A model generated the notes under the pieces. It did not search any database, was not told the origin of the DNA, and saw only the letters and a program-made list of their open reading frames with translations. The translations under genes were made by a program, and so were the position numbers. This document shows, in pieces, positions 1 to 11,999 of a stretch of DNA of 64,000 nt. Source of the DNA: Spirometra erinaceieuropaei (Eukaryota > Platyhelminthes > Cestoda > Diphyllobothriidea > Diphyllobothriidae); the NCBI GenBank assembly GCA_902702965.1, contig CACRXP010000002.1:897169-961168 (forward strand), read 5' to 3'. Positions within the stretch are counted from its first letter, which is position 1, and every line of letters starts with the position of its first letter.

Positions 1-838
1 AAACTCGGAATCTTAAACGTGTGATAGTAGCCGTTCGAGGGGTTTCTGTGTGAAAGGTTATTTCATCAGAGCCCGATTCCTCTCTGCTACTCCTTCGGAG
101 GTTGGGCCTATGGCCTCCGTGGCGTCCCCCCTTCATACCGATCGTTTCGCCAAACTCCTTTATCTGCTCTGCTATTGGGATCCTGCACCCCATTCTCCTC
201 ACCCATTTTCCCTCCTTTCGCCAGGTTTCTACCGAAAATGCCTGGACGTAGAGGGGCATGTTGACCTTAAGAGGATGATAAGGTGCCAGGCCTGTCCCTC
301 CCTCGAACCCTTTCTGGATCGGCTCTTTCAGTCTCAGATGGTTCATTGTGTGAGTTTTATCGTTTTTGTGCGTTTATTACTTATGTTCCTGAGCCTTTTA
401 AAGCATCCGCGCGCAGTGTCCCCAGGGCCTACTCCGTGATTGGTTGGGGTTGTCTACACGGACTGCATTTGTGGGTTTGTAACCCGGCTTATCCACACCA
501 AACAACTATTTGGAAAACGCCGTTTCGGAAAACGGACCGAGAAATGTAGGGCTGAGCTCCTCTCTTACAATTATAACAGTAGTATTTTGCGGCCTCCTCT
601 GGAACCAAGTAATCGAGCCATCTCGAAATCCAACTGCATTAAAAATCATGACCTTGAGGATGGCCAACTGCCTAGCGAACTCGATTGTCCTTTGAAATGG
701 GGCCGAAGTTTTGTTAAACAACAGGAAACGAGACACACAAATGGGTTTGAAAGTTCCATCGCTACGGTTGAACGTCGTCTTGGGACGTGGTTTTACATCT
801 AAATAGTGGATACCTTTGGTCCCTCCCGCCCTCATTTT
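1..838. other. Unannotated stretch, no gene recognised
   Basis: Short overlapping open frames occur in both strands but none shows a recognisable domain, convincing splice sites or coding-like composition. No repeat shared with the rest of the window was noticed here. Confidence 0.4.
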
Positions 839-839
839 T

Positions 840-1135
840 GTTGTTGCAGAAGATCCCGGTCGAGTATTTGTCGTGGACCAGGGGTGTGTGTGGTGACACG
901 CCTAGGTGCGGATTTACGCCGTGCCAACCACCTGCGGCCGCTCTCACCTCCGATCTTCTTGACTAGGTCGTGACACCGGGCCTAGACGGTTGGGGAGGAG
1001 AACGGTAGATGCTGCCGAAATCTACTACCACTACAAATTACTTCACGCGCAAGAAACCGTCCCTGCTTTCACCCTGTTGTGGAGCGCACGATGGACAGCG
1101 TCGAAATCGACAGTCGAACTGTCAGTATGATAAAT
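840..1135 (+). repeat. Dispersed repeat family R1, copy 1
   Basis: This block shares an ordered set of phrases with blocks near 7.74, 15.2, 30.2 and 33.2 kb. They are a 'gaccaggggtgtg'-type start, a 'cacgcctaggtgcgg'-type stretch, a pyrimidine-rich CTC block, 'cggtagatgctgc', and a closing part around 'gtggagcgcacgatggac'. No long frame is conserved between copies. At 33.2 kb the same sequence, reversed, directly follows a LINE zinc-finger region, so R1 may be the 3' untranslated part of that LINE family. That link is an inference. Confidence 0.6.
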
Positions 1136-1464
1136 TAGACTGATTCTTCCGTCAACTGTAGTTAACTGTAAGAATAGTGATAATGCAATTCCCACCGGCA
1201 TGGGCTTTATTGGACGACTGCGCACTACAATAAAGTTCCACGTGCCGGTATAATCTGCGCAAAAAGGTTTTGCTGTGTCGCAGTGGCAAAGTTTGGCCGG
1301 GTTATCGTTGGTCAACCTTCTACTGGGAGGCGACCGTTATGCTGCAAATATTGAGTTACGGCAGAAGTCCTTGCGGCACCACAAACAAGAGTTTCTGCGC
1401 ACGCAATACCATCGGATGGAGAACTCTTTTCAGTGCACCGGCCGCTAAACACGACAAAATGTAA

Positions 1465-1695
1465 CACCTTCAGGAGCTCCTGACTCGGATGCACGAACAC
1501 CGAATGGCCGTTAGCGAGTTCAGCTCAAAGTCGGAGGTGTCAACCCATGTCGCGCAGATGGGACATATTTTCAGCTTTGATGCCGCAGAAGTTCTGGACC
1601 AAAGTGACGACCACATGTCGAGGCAAGTGCCAGAATCTCGACTGCCAACCAACGGTCTAGCCAACCGCTGCGTAATCATGTCTGCCTCCTAATTG
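1465..1695 (+). pseudogene. Penelope-like element GIY-YIG fragment (decayed)
   Basis: A short open stretch resembles the C-terminal half of the GIY-YIG endonuclease of Penelope-like retroelements. It contains a RMHEHRMAV-like helix, GHIFSFDAAEVLDQSD, then a region corresponding to the SRELLESW motif of better-preserved copies at 5.3 and 47.0 kb (here SRQVPESR). The N-terminal GIY and YIG residues are absent, so this is a truncated remnant. The match rests on comparison with the other copies in this window and on known PLE proteins. Confidence 0.6.
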
Positions 1696-2167
1696 ACCCT
1701 GCATGTATACCTGGTAAAACGAACTTAAGGCGTGGTATCTTCGGGGTCGTCAAGCATGGTCATGCTCAACGAACACGGCAGTGACGCAAACCACAGCCAG
1801 ACAGAAGTCTGTTTGGCACCTGTCGTCGACACTAACAACTTACTCGTCGGATGCAGTGTGTATGCAATCCGCTGTCTGCATAATGATATCTGTACACGGG
1901 ACTCTCCAGCCGTAGGCTTAGTAGATAATTCTATTTTGGTCTTTTCATGTCCCCTCTACTCGTGTGACCTACAAAAATGTCTAGAAGTCCCTGCCAAATT
2001 CCTTGTTCGAGGCACTTGAACTCTGGCTACTAGCCAACTCCGCTTTCTATCTGCGTTGAACAAAGTATGCGGCTTTGTTTTCTACCCGGATGTCCGACAG
2101 ATTCGTTACGAAGTCAGCGTCGATTTCGCCGCTGCAAACATAAGAAGAGCAACTACCATCATGGCCA

Positions 2168-2297
<130 letters not shown>

Positions 2298-2299
2298 CG

Positions 2300-5070
2300 G
2301 CACCATTTGTATCTTTGTCAAAGCGGGCATCATTGCTCCATCCAACAGCACCGCGATCTAGATCACTGTGGCTTCTTTCCTCTCTTAAACTGGCCTTAGA
2401 TACTCACTGACTTGTGTGGAGAGGCAGTTGGCGGTCGTCGATGCACCTGGTCTAGCCAGAGTTCGGATCATTAGTTGCGTCCAAATTCTACCGAACTCTC
2501 TCCGGATCACCGCAGATAGGAGGCTTTGGATGAGTCAGTAACAGTCGCCTCACTCTCACACACTTCGCAGTTGTTTGACCCAAAAACGTGACGCGAACGA
2601 ACCTTGTGACGGCACACGGGCCTTGCCAACCGGTGCGCCTAGCCGCTATAACTGCGAGCACTCACCGGACGTGAAAAAAAGGCAATGGTCTCTCAGCTCT
2701 TTTCTCCTCGCTGCCGCACAGTCTCCCTTCCCCCTCCCCTCAGCATCAATTCATCGACCCTTCCTTTCGTCCTTACCTTTGTCTGTTTTGCTTTCGGCAA
2801 CACCTAGTTTTTCGAGGATCGTCTAAAGGAACAACGTCTGGATCCCTTTGAGACCCGCTGTCGCAGCCTGACAGATAGCTGTCTGGCGCGTTGTCCACCG
2901 GATGCCATCAACTTTGGTGATGCCGTTTGGATTACGTGCAAACGAAACGCCACCAGCGGTGGGCTGCGACGGTACAACCGGATGCGCCAAAAGTTCAGCA
3001 GACACATCTTCAAGAACTCCTCCAAGGTGAGCCTTACTCGATGTTATGACCTGCCAAACGTAGCCGATTTCGAGGTTTCGTACTGTGTCAGAGGTTGTTA
3101 GTTTTGCTGTTGTTAGAATAAGGTCCTTAAGATTGCTCATTGATTGCACGTCGGTCAAACTTATTAAAGTTTATTAAGTCTTTCCGAGATTTGTTCTGCC
3201 CCCTTCGTTTGATTTTTTCCTCCTGTGATGAGTTCTTACGCTGATTGCAGATCACAGTGTTCTTTCATGGTTTCTTTTAGGACGAAGCACAGTCAGTTGG
3301 TTATGTGGTTTACCGAAAAAGGGTCACGGAAAGGAGCATCTGTTTTAGAGTGGGACATCAACACGTCCGGAGACTAGATTGAGGGGTCAGTGTGATCAGC
3401 TCGCAGTTAACAAGGACTCGTGTTCTTAGTTTGTGATCCGGAATGTGCGAAGGAGCAGTTTTATTTCACACCTGTCCTACCCTCGGACGACTGACGTGGA
3501 AAAATGTGCGAGAAGCCTTCGTCAAAAACAGTTTGTGTCAACTATCTGCTGAGGTTTAAACAGTTGACAGGAAATATCCGCATGCATGTGCTCGAATCTG
3601 GAAAATGGTTACTGCTCTCCTCATTCACCCACGCTCACTCCGTTGTTTTCCGATACGGGAAGGCAAGTCACGAGGTATCCTTTTTATCCGACGAGGATGC
3701 ATAATTTTTTTCTGACCTCGAATAACGATGGCTAACAGACCTCCCACGGTTGCAGCTCCACACACACGAGAGGGAGAGAGAGTCCGGTATTCCTATCTGT
3801 GCCTACTCAATTTGTTAGATGCGTCTGAGGATGTTGCGGTCGCTCGTCAGGGCTGGGTCAAAAGCACAGGGTGCCTCTGTTTACCCTTTGGAGGTGTGTT
3901 AGGCCGTGACATGCGCAGGCACACACCTCGTCAAGCTTGTGCCAGTGAGATTCCCCGTCGCGAATACAATCGTGCCTCGTTGAACTGGTGACGGAAAGAA
4001 GGTGAAAGTGGGAATCCGATTGGTGCAATCTCAAGGTCACTCTCCTCTGTCATAAGGGGGTTTAAGTGCGTAATTGAACGTGACGTCTTGCGCCCCGTTT
4101 ACCAGCTTGTGATTTCATAGAATCTGGCGAAGTAAACAATGACTATTTGCCAGAACTTCAGCAGTTAGCCCTATCTCCCGGATAGAGTAGGTTAGTCCGG
4201 ACTTCAGGCCGTTGCAGAAATTATACTGCCAACAATAATTACTTCTCACGACCTCAAACCATTGCTTAAACATTGGTTACCTTTTGAAATTTGCTTTGGG
4301 TTCTATTTTTTTGATAACCGCGCTCATTTTCGTCGCCATACGAAAACGTACGATGGGACTTTCTGCGGAAATCCAAACGATTTCCGTCAGCTTTCTGTCT
4401 GACGTGCTGCCCCACACGTGTAAACGCCATTAGATGATCCACAGTCTACCGACAGTTAAGTGGGTTCCTTCACCCTACTGTTGCCGTGAGCTTATTTACA
4501 CCGCTGGAGGGTTTTCTTGGTAAAATTTATTGCCTAGTGAGTGGTGATGTCGAAACTACTCGTCCTATCTGCAGCACTCGCGGTTGTCGGTGGAATGGTC
4601 ACATAAGGCCAAAGTAGTGTCCTGTGGGAATTAACTCGGGACTTTGCCTTCTGAACCAATTGAAAGCAGGCCGGAAGAATTATCGCAGCCTTGCGTGATC
4701 TTGAAACCAAACTGTACCTATACTGAATGCATGTTTTGCCAGTTGTTGTTGACAGTCAGCGCTGCGCGTTCCTGCAGTCAGCACTAGTGAGATTGCGTAA
4801 GCAGACGTTGCATGATGCTTTTTTCTTCGACAAGGTCATCGGTTTCCTCGTGGTAGATAAATGACAAATCCCGTTGACAACGCTGGCGCCTATCGTGGGA
4901 ACTGTATAACGCAGTTGGGGTCGATCCAGGCCCGCGGTCTGCGGGAAGCCATAATTCTCTGCCTGCCCTTCTGCCACAATTTACGTCAGTCTGAGCAGGT
5001 CGGGCGTATGAGGGCGTAAGTCCATTGGAGTCCTGAGTAGGGCATTAGAAGAACAACAGATTACCAGGCG
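2300..5070. other. Gene-poor stretch, nothing identified
   Basis: Open frames are all short, about 110 codons or less, and none matches a family I recognise. Sequence is mixed unique-looking DNA with pyrimidine-rich tracts near 2.7 kb. I see no convincing exon. Confidence 0.4.
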
Positions 5071-5074
5071 GGTA

Positions 5075-5272
<198 letters not shown>

Positions 5273-5820
5273 GAAACCGAAAGACCCACTGCCACGGCTA
5301 GAAACGTCTGGAGTCGTTTATCGGATCTGGTGCAGTTGCGGACAAAGCAACTACGTCGGAGAAACCGGAAGACAGCTCCGAACGAGAATGGCCGAACACG
5401 CGGCAGCGGTGCGCAGAAATGACGCCAGCTCTCAAGTTGCGGCTCATTCGACGAGATCCGGCCATATTTAAATTCGATGAGGCCGAAATTCTCGCAAGAG
5501 GTGACAACCGAGTGTGCCGAGAGCTACTGGAATCATGGTTTACTGGCCCCCAGTCCATCAACAAGTGCAACGATCTTCCCATTCAATACAGCGTGATGAG
5601 ACTTCGTCTAGGCGGAATAATTGGCCACGCGGGGAGCGCACTGGTGAACACTCTTCCCAACACCCCGGTCAACGCATCAGATGGTCGAGCAATCATCACG
5701 CCAACATCCAACGCACGTGATGAAATTGCGGCAATTATCGACTCGAATGTCGGCCATCAAGCAATGATCACCCCAAGTGTGACAATCCCGGATGAAGGGG
5801 GAAGCCGTGAACGTTCATAG
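5273..5820 (+). pseudogene. Penelope-like element, GIY-YIG endonuclease 3' end
   Basis: The first frame encodes VVYRIWCSCGQSNYVGETGR, the GIY-YIG core of the Penelope class: Y-R-I, then C-x-C, then YVGETGR. It is followed by an arginine-rich helix ending EHAAAVRRND. A one-base shift near 5419-5460 moves the reading to the next frame, which continues FKFDEAEILARGDNRVCREL and ESWFTGPQSINKC to a stop near 5820. The copy at 47.0 kb reads through the same region in one frame, so this copy is frameshifted. Reverse transcriptase is missing: the element is 5'-truncated at the microsatellite. Confidence 0.85.
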
Positions 5821-5844
5821 GCATGCGGTAGCATGGCTGCTGCA

Positions 5845-6118
<274 letters not shown>

Positions 6119-6514
6119 CAAGCCGCTCTTCCCTCCACAAACCGAATGCAGAACACTGGTCTGGACTCCTGTTTTTCGATTGCCGCCTTTACAATGACTC
6201 AATAACTAGGGCGCCGGATTCCTAACCGAAATGCCGCGGGTTCCTTGTCAGTACACACAATTATCAGCATTCTCGCAACGACTATAGCGGTGACTGGAGT
6301 TTTCTTTCATGTACTGGGATACAAATCGAGGTTCAGGGGTTGAGCCGTGTCTTGCGCGTTGTTGATCCTATGAACACAAGGTCGGCATGTCCCATGCGGA
6401 TGCTGTCAGCCTGTCGCCATCATGTGTGTGTAGATACTGATTACTGCTGACTGTTTCTGGCCCGAAACGCTGGAATTCTATAGGGGAAACTGGAGTCGAT
6501 ATAAATTAGGAGGT

Positions 6515-6735
6515 TGTGGTAGAGGGGCCCCCTCCGATCGCAATCGGCAGGACAACGAGCCCGTGGCTCAGTTGCTAGGGCGTCGGACTTCTAATCAACA
6601 TGTCGCGTGATGCAACCTCGAAGGTTGCTCACCTTGGAGTTAGATATGACTGGCTGATGACGTCCGACGTCCAGTCTCCGTTGTGTTTGCCGGTAATGTC
6701 CTTCTGCCAATGATGAGGCTAATATTCTGGTACCG
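6515..6735 (+). repeat. S1 SINE-like repeat, tRNA-Arg(TCT)-like head, copy a
   Basis: A tRNA-like head has an A box in 'cccgtggctcagttgctagg', an anticodon-like loop CTTCTAA and a degenerate B box. It is followed by the family body ('tgactggctgatgacg', 'ccagtctccgttgtgtttg', 'ggtaatgtccttctgcc'). Upstream, 'gaggggccccctccgatcg' matches the end of other copies. Divergent from the 8.3-8.9 kb copies. Confidence 0.7.
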
Positions 6736-7559
6736 TGCATCCAACTCTGACAAGTGTTTGTGTGCACAACGCTGTTGGGAGGAGTGTTAATCAAAATTTC
6801 AACTAGACTCTGCGTCATCCCCCCCCCCCCTTTTTTTTTCGTCCATCCACCAAAAGAGCAAAGGAAAGCATGATCGGGACTCCGGACTGATCACTTTTGG
6901 TGGTGCGAAAGACGAGGACGCCTCTTTTATGGGCCGCTCAATCAGCTTCACTACGGGCCAACTCGATGAATCCAATTCTGCAGCTGGCAAAATAAGGTGA
7001 GTAGTCCATCACAGTATTCTATTCATATTTATCCTGCAGTACCTTCCTCATTATTCCACTTTTGGCTCAATATCTCCTCCACTTTACCCATTTTCTTACC
7101 ACCTTGTTTTGGACCTTTTTGGAGTTGTTTTTGACAGAACGCTTCTGTCCCAACAGTCACCTACCAGGGCACACTGCCCGAAATGTCAACAATGGTTGGT
7201 CCGTTTGGGTAGTTGTCTCGCGTGGCATCTCCGTTTCGGAGGACCTTTCGTAATATGACTTTCAGAGCGCCGTCACTTTTGCGGGACTCGAGACACTTCT
7301 CATTGGGGCCTCAAGTTTGTGGTTCGGTCAATGTTGTTGCACGCCTAGATGGGCCGTGTGGCCTTGTCAACCACTGCACTGACTCCCGACTCCAGTCGTT
7401 TTGACCTTGTCTTGCCATCGGAAGCGCCCGTCTGCTTAGTTATAAACGAATTCATATTGCATCCACGTCGTGGAACAGTGGTATACCTCGTCGCTCACTA
7501 CGGTCGGACTACTATGAAAGGTCTGGTCGAGACTCCCGTATGCAGAGCAATGGTTCAGC

Positions 7560-7990
7560 GTATGTAAGCATCTGCTATGCCATGGCCCTCGCAGCCTGGT
7601 ATGCGCTGGCAGTTCCCTGACACCTGGTTCCCTACCGATAGATGCGCTTGCGCTCCCGCAGGGTATACAGGTGGTGGGCATGGCTGCCCAGTCATCATCG
7701 TCGTCCTTCTGATCCGTTGTTGTGTTGCTGTTGTTGGTTAAAATCCTGTTCGAGTGTTTGTTCTGGATCAGGGGGTGTGGAATGGAGCGGACTTGGCCGC
7801 CGCTCCACCGCCTCTGGTCTTCTTGACTATGGTTTAACACCGAGTTCAGGTGGGGAGGAGAGAGTTCGGTAAATGCTGCACAAGTGTACTCCCACAATAA
7901 ACGAATTTGCGCGGTGCCTGCTACACTTTGCTGTGGAGCACATAGTGGACATCGTCGGGTACGAAGGTCGGACTGTCATGTAGCAATGGT
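7560..7990 (+). repeat. Dispersed repeat family R1, copy 2
   Basis: The right part (about 7740-7990) has the R1 phrases: the 'ggatcagggggtgtgg' start, the CTC-rich block, 'cggtaaatgctgcac' and 'gtggagcacatagtggac'. The left part (7560-7740, containing 'gcatggctgcccagtc') matches the inverse of 33.36-33.48 kb. The two copies therefore share a longer unit than the core. Confidence 0.6.
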
Positions 7991-8275
7991 AGAGGGGCGC
8001 TCACCGATCGCGTTGCGGGACTCACTCGTCCTGTGGTACCTCGGGGGCTTAATCTCAATTCCTACCAATATCCGCTCAGCGGCTAGTATTATAGGCAAAA
8101 CATTACCGACAAAGACAAGGGAGACCGGGATGGCCATTTCTGGCTTGTTAGTCGTCTTCAGCCAGTTACAACCAACCCTGAGCTGTTCAACCCCCCCACA
8201 GGCTCGAACTCGCGACCTGTTGGTTAGAAGTCCAACGCCCTAACCATAGACCCACGGGCTAGTTTCCGCGTCGGT
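7990..8275 (-). repeat. S1 SINE-like repeat, copy b (full length, reversed)
   Basis: Read on the minus strand it begins with a tRNA-like head, with an A box around 'gggcgttggacttctaacc' and a B box 'ggtcgcgagttcgagcc'. It then has the body with 'ggccatcccggtctccc' and 'tgtctttgtcggtaatg', and ends in the 'gagcgcccctcta' tail. Head plus body is about 285 bases. The anticodon loop CTTCTAA would read as tRNA-Arg(TCT). Confidence 0.8.
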
Positions 8276-8334
8276 TGGGATCGGGTGAGCATAACGCTAT
8301 CGTTGAGCGCCTCTCGGCCATTGTTAATATGCCC

Positions 8335-8570
8335 GATCGTAATCGACAGGACAACGAGCCTGTGGCGCAGTAATTGGACTTCTAACCAAAAGTTCGCGGG
8401 TTTGAACGTCGGGGATTGCATGCCTCAAAGTTGGACATGACTGGCTGACGACGGCTAACTAGCCGGAAGTGACCATTCCAGTCTCTGGTTGGGCTCGAGA
8501 GAGAGCCCTTAAGGCACAACGGAACGAGTGAGTTCCGTATGAACGATCGGTGAGCGCCCCCTAACATTGT
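8335..8570 (+). repeat. S1 SINE-like repeat, copy c
   Basis: Head 'gagcctgtggcgcagtaatt' with loop CTTCTAA, then body and the characteristic tail 'gagagagcccttaaggcac' and 'gaacgatcggtgagcgcccc'. It lacks the central 'ggtaatatcattctgcc' block present in the next copy, so it is internally deleted. Confidence 0.8.
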
Positions 8571-8880
8571 ATATTCCCGATCGAAAACCGACAGGGCAAC
8601 GGGCTCGTGGCCCGGTGAGTAGAGGCGTTGACTTCTAAACCAACAGGTCGCGAGTTCGAGGCTCGGGTGTTCCACACTTCGGGCTTGGGTATGGCTGGCT
8701 GACGACGGCTAATAAGCCAGAAATGGCCATTCCAGTCTCCCTTATCTTTGTCGGTAATATCATTCTGCCTATATATCATGCGCCGCTGTGCGGCTGCTGG
8801 TTGGGCTCGAGAGAGAGCCCTTAAGGCACAACGGAACGAGTGAGTTCCGTATGAACGATCGGTGAGCGCCCCCTAACATT
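8571..8880 (+). repeat. S1 SINE-like repeat, copy d, in tandem with copy c
   Basis: The best-preserved plus-strand copy. It has a tRNA-like head near 8595-8665 (loop CTTCTAA, B box 'ggtcgcgagttcgaggc'), body 'gctggctgacgacggctaat' and 'aatggccattccagtctccc', a GC-rich 'gcgccgctgtgcggctgctg' block, and the conserved tail ending 'gagcgccccctaacatt'. A partial third body follows to about 8920. Confidence 0.85.
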
Positions 8881-9207
8881 CCAGTCTCCGTTGTCTTTGT
8901 TGGCAATGTCACGCCTGTATGTATTGTCTAATACTAAAATCGATAAATGTTTTTCAACCGAGAAGTGTTGTTGGCAAAGGCGATGAAATTAAAATTAAAG
9001 TTTTTTCCCTATTCGGCTAACCAGGCGTACGTCGAGCCTAGGCTGAGAGACGGAACTACACCGAGAGGAGACTTCCGATAGTCTTATCATCAGACCGCCT
9101 GCCATCTAGGCCACGGGCCCGCGCCTTGTGTCGACAAATTATCCATAAGCAGTCAATCCAGCTCGGAGGAAGAAGGAGATGCGATCACTGGAACAAGAAG
9201 TTTATTG

Positions 9208-9249
9208 GCCTGACGTTTCGGATTCTCACTTGAACCCATCATCAGAGAC
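9208..9249 (-). ncRNA. Hammerhead ribozyme in a Penelope-like terminal region
   Basis: On the minus strand the order is GTCT, core CTGATGA, helix II (GGGTTC / GAATCC, one G-T pair, loop AAGTGA), core GAAA, then ACGTC with the expected cleavage position after GTC, then AGGC. GTCT and AGGC form a four-pair helix I. Helix III is minimal: the ACGT is self-complementary, which fits a ribozyme that works best as a dimer or in tandem. All invariant core bases I can check are present. Flanks ('aataaacttcttgttcc', 'gatcgcatctccttc') match the other Penelope ends. Confidence 0.85.
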
Positions 9250-9259
9250 CGTTGCTCGT

Positions 9260-10280
9260 CGCTGTGCGAGTGCCGGCGAGGGATCTAGGTAGGAACTTCA
9301 AGTCAAAGCTAAAGGGACCATATTGCACTCAGTAATCAGGTCACATTGGCAAACGACCGGGGCGGTGAATCGGCCGTTCTCTCTGAGTTTTGCACGAATC
9401 GGTACAATATGCGCTTCCCTCAGAGTAGAAGAGGCATTTGTTTTAACAAACAAACGTGGATGCCCCGAGTAGGCTCTCTCTCTCCCTCTTAGGTATTTGA
9501 AAGAGCACCTAAAGTGAACTACGTCTTTATAAATGTAGCCATTCACGGCAAATTTAAATCTGCCGTTATCCTCAGATTTGTTTGCAGGCTGGAATTCTGT
9601 TCAGACGGGAGATTGTCCAGTCTCCCTCACTTACTATTGAAGTCGATGTGCACTTGTATATAATCTGGAGCCTCGCGTAGAAGAATTTTCGAATACGCAA
9701 CTGGAATCCCCTAGCACTTTTGACTTTCAGCAATAAGGAGTCCAAAAATGTTACCTTATGGCAACACTTCTTTTCGTCTTGTCGGGTTCGGCTTCAATCG
9801 CATAAGTATGCCTTTAAACTGAAGTTGTCAGTGCCACCTGTTGCACTTGCAACACGCCACACACTTTGAACGCACACTTTACGTCATGTGAGTCACCTCG
9901 TTCGATTTCATCTCAAATCTGATTTACCCCGAATTAGCACCTAGTCTCCTCACTATAAATAACCAAACTTGATTTGAAACCATCAAGGCCCGCCAATAGT
10001 CGTAGCTTGGAAGACTGCCAACTGACGGGTTCTGCTCGAGATTGAGGGCCAGATTGCGATCATCTCTTCGAAATATAACCTTTACGTCAACTGTCTTTGA
10101 TTTAGGGTAAGGTGATAACATACTAACAGCACAGGTACTAGCCAAAAGCCCATGCACGCGTGTTTCGCCGATGTTTTGCCGCTGCATGGAGCAGCTGCAA
10201 GGGGTTCGGCTCATCAGTGGGTCCCCCAGCATTCCCCGTGTGTTTCCTGGTAGGTACTCCAATTTAGAAATTGTCGATTT
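9260..10280. other. Unannotated stretch
   Basis: No gene or repeat recognised. The longest frames (9298-9546 and 9924-10262, minus) show no known domain. Confidence 0.35.
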
Positions 10281-10284
10281 TTAA

Positions 10285-10677
10285 CTTCCTAAGAAATTAT
10301 TTACAAAGTTGGAGTAGATCAGTTTATTCAAGGTCTATAGGCTCAGACTGAGAATTTTATACATGAATATTTGGGCCGAAGTGCATCAGCCACAGCGGGT
10401 AACCGCTTAATGTTCATTAACTGCCGACAGGCAGCTAGTAGTATACTTTAGGGTAAAGTGATACCTGTACCAGTACCTGTGCTGTTACTATGGTACCACC
10501 TTATCCTAACGTAATATTCATTAGATGCCTGTCGGCAGTTAGTGAATATTACGCGGTTACCCGCTGTGGCTGATGGACTTTGGCCCAAATGTTCATGCAT
10601 TAAATTCTCGGTCTGAGTCTATAGACCTTGAATAAACTGATCTACTCCAACTTCGTAGATAATTTCTGAGGAAATTA
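10285..10677. repeat. Fold-back element F1 (long inverted repeat)
   Basis: The left arm (about 10285-10460) and right arm (about 10515-10677) are inverted copies of each other. Matching phrases include 'gttggagtagatcagtttat' against 'ataaactgatctactccaac', 'cacagcgggtaaccgc' against 'gcggttacccgctgtgg', and 'actgccgacaggca' against 'tgcctgtcggcagt'. The arms are near 85-90% identical by eye and separated by only about 55 bases. No coding capacity, so it would be a non-autonomous element. Confidence 0.85.
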
Positions 10678-11322
10678 AAAAGCTACAATGTCTTTGATTT
10701 GGGATCAGGGGACCCTCTTTGAAGAATGTTTCGTTCGACTAGCATAGGTGTGGCTTCAGCCTCTTCATCCGTCGTCCTGATTTTGCCTTGGCATTAAAAT
10801 GCGCTGGATGCGAAGAGTGAAAAAGCGCGCCGATGGGTGGAGTTCCCAGCAGTTGGTCCACTGAAGTTGACGGGATCCAACTGGAATTTTCGTGCCAAAT
10901 TTGGGGCAGGACCTGAAGGAAAGCCTGTTCTCGCGGTTTTATCCAAATCTAACACATTACTTTCTCAAAAGTTGAGCTGATTTGCATTGAAGACTGGAGT
11001 GCTTGTATACCAGAAGCCACATCGGGGGGGGGAGGCGCTGGGAACTCACTGAGGAGCTGAGACCCGTATAGCACAAAAACTGACGGGACACCCGTTTGGG
11101 TTGGGGTTGTGGCGGATTTGTAGCGACTGAAATTCGCCTCCCGGATTTTTACCACTTTGTGTATTTTCTGCCCAACAACGGGTTGTTGTTGAGAGTTCGG
11201 GAAGTCGCTAGTGAACGTTTTATTATGCGACATACCAGGATAATTGTGGAAAATAATAACACATGCCAGAGCCGGTGGATCACGGGAAGTCGTGAGTGTT
11301 CGAGATTTAGGACTTTTCTGAC

Positions 11323-11960
11323 TCAGACGAAAGCAGGGTTTAAAGCAGGCATAGACAGTAGAATTTATTGGAACCAGTAAATTTCGCGACGGCTTATCAA
11401 CTGCAGCCTGTCGTTGCACAACAGAGATAAAAAGTGAGAAAGATACAGAGGTTTGAACTTCCGCAGAGAAAATCAATGTGAAACAGCAAGGTCATCGTAT
11501 ACTGCACGTAGACTAATCAATAAAATGGTACCTTGAAAAAGCAAAATAGGAAAAAAATGGGGAAGTTAACACGCCGAGCACGAACAACTCGGTTACTGCG
11601 CTACCTGGAGGAAGCCTACATACGGCGGGAGAAACCCGACCTGTGTAAACAGTTAGACCGCGTGGTCATCCTCAGCTTGCCCTGGTAGATCTGAGCCCTT
11701 TTGATTGACGATATCCCTCGGCGTGTCAACTTACCCGTTTTCTTCCCTATGTTGCATTTTCAAGTTACAATTCTATTGATTAGTCTGCGTGTAGTATACG
11801 ATGTCCTTGCTGTTTTATATTGATTTTCTCTGTGAAGTTCAAACCTCTGTATCTTTCTCACTTGTTATCTGTATTATGCAACGACAGGCTGCAGTTGATA
11901 AGCCGTCGCGAAATTTACTGGTTCCCATTAATTCTACTGTCCATGCCTGCTTTAAATTCA
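11323..11960. repeat. Fold-back element F2 (long inverted repeat)
   Basis: The left arm (about 11335-11600) and right arm (about 11715-11960) are inverted copies. Examples are 'ggcttatcaactgcagcctg' against 'caggctgcagttgataagcc', 'gatacagaggtttgaacttc' against 'gaagttcaaacctctgtatc', and 'agttaacacgccgag' against 'ctcggcgtgtcaact'. The 110-base centre is unrelated. No transposase frame is seen. Confidence 0.85.
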
Positions 11961-11999
11961 TTCCGGGATAATATTGCTTCAAGAAAGCAGGGTTACTTT

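Noticed and set aside
6818..6839. C and T homopolymer run as a retroposon tail
   Set aside because: No element with matching ends was found next to it.
8335..8880. CRISPR-like direct repeats
   Set aside because: The repeated phrases are two tandem S1 copies with tRNA-like heads, in a eukaryotic genome; no short regular repeat-spacer pattern exists.
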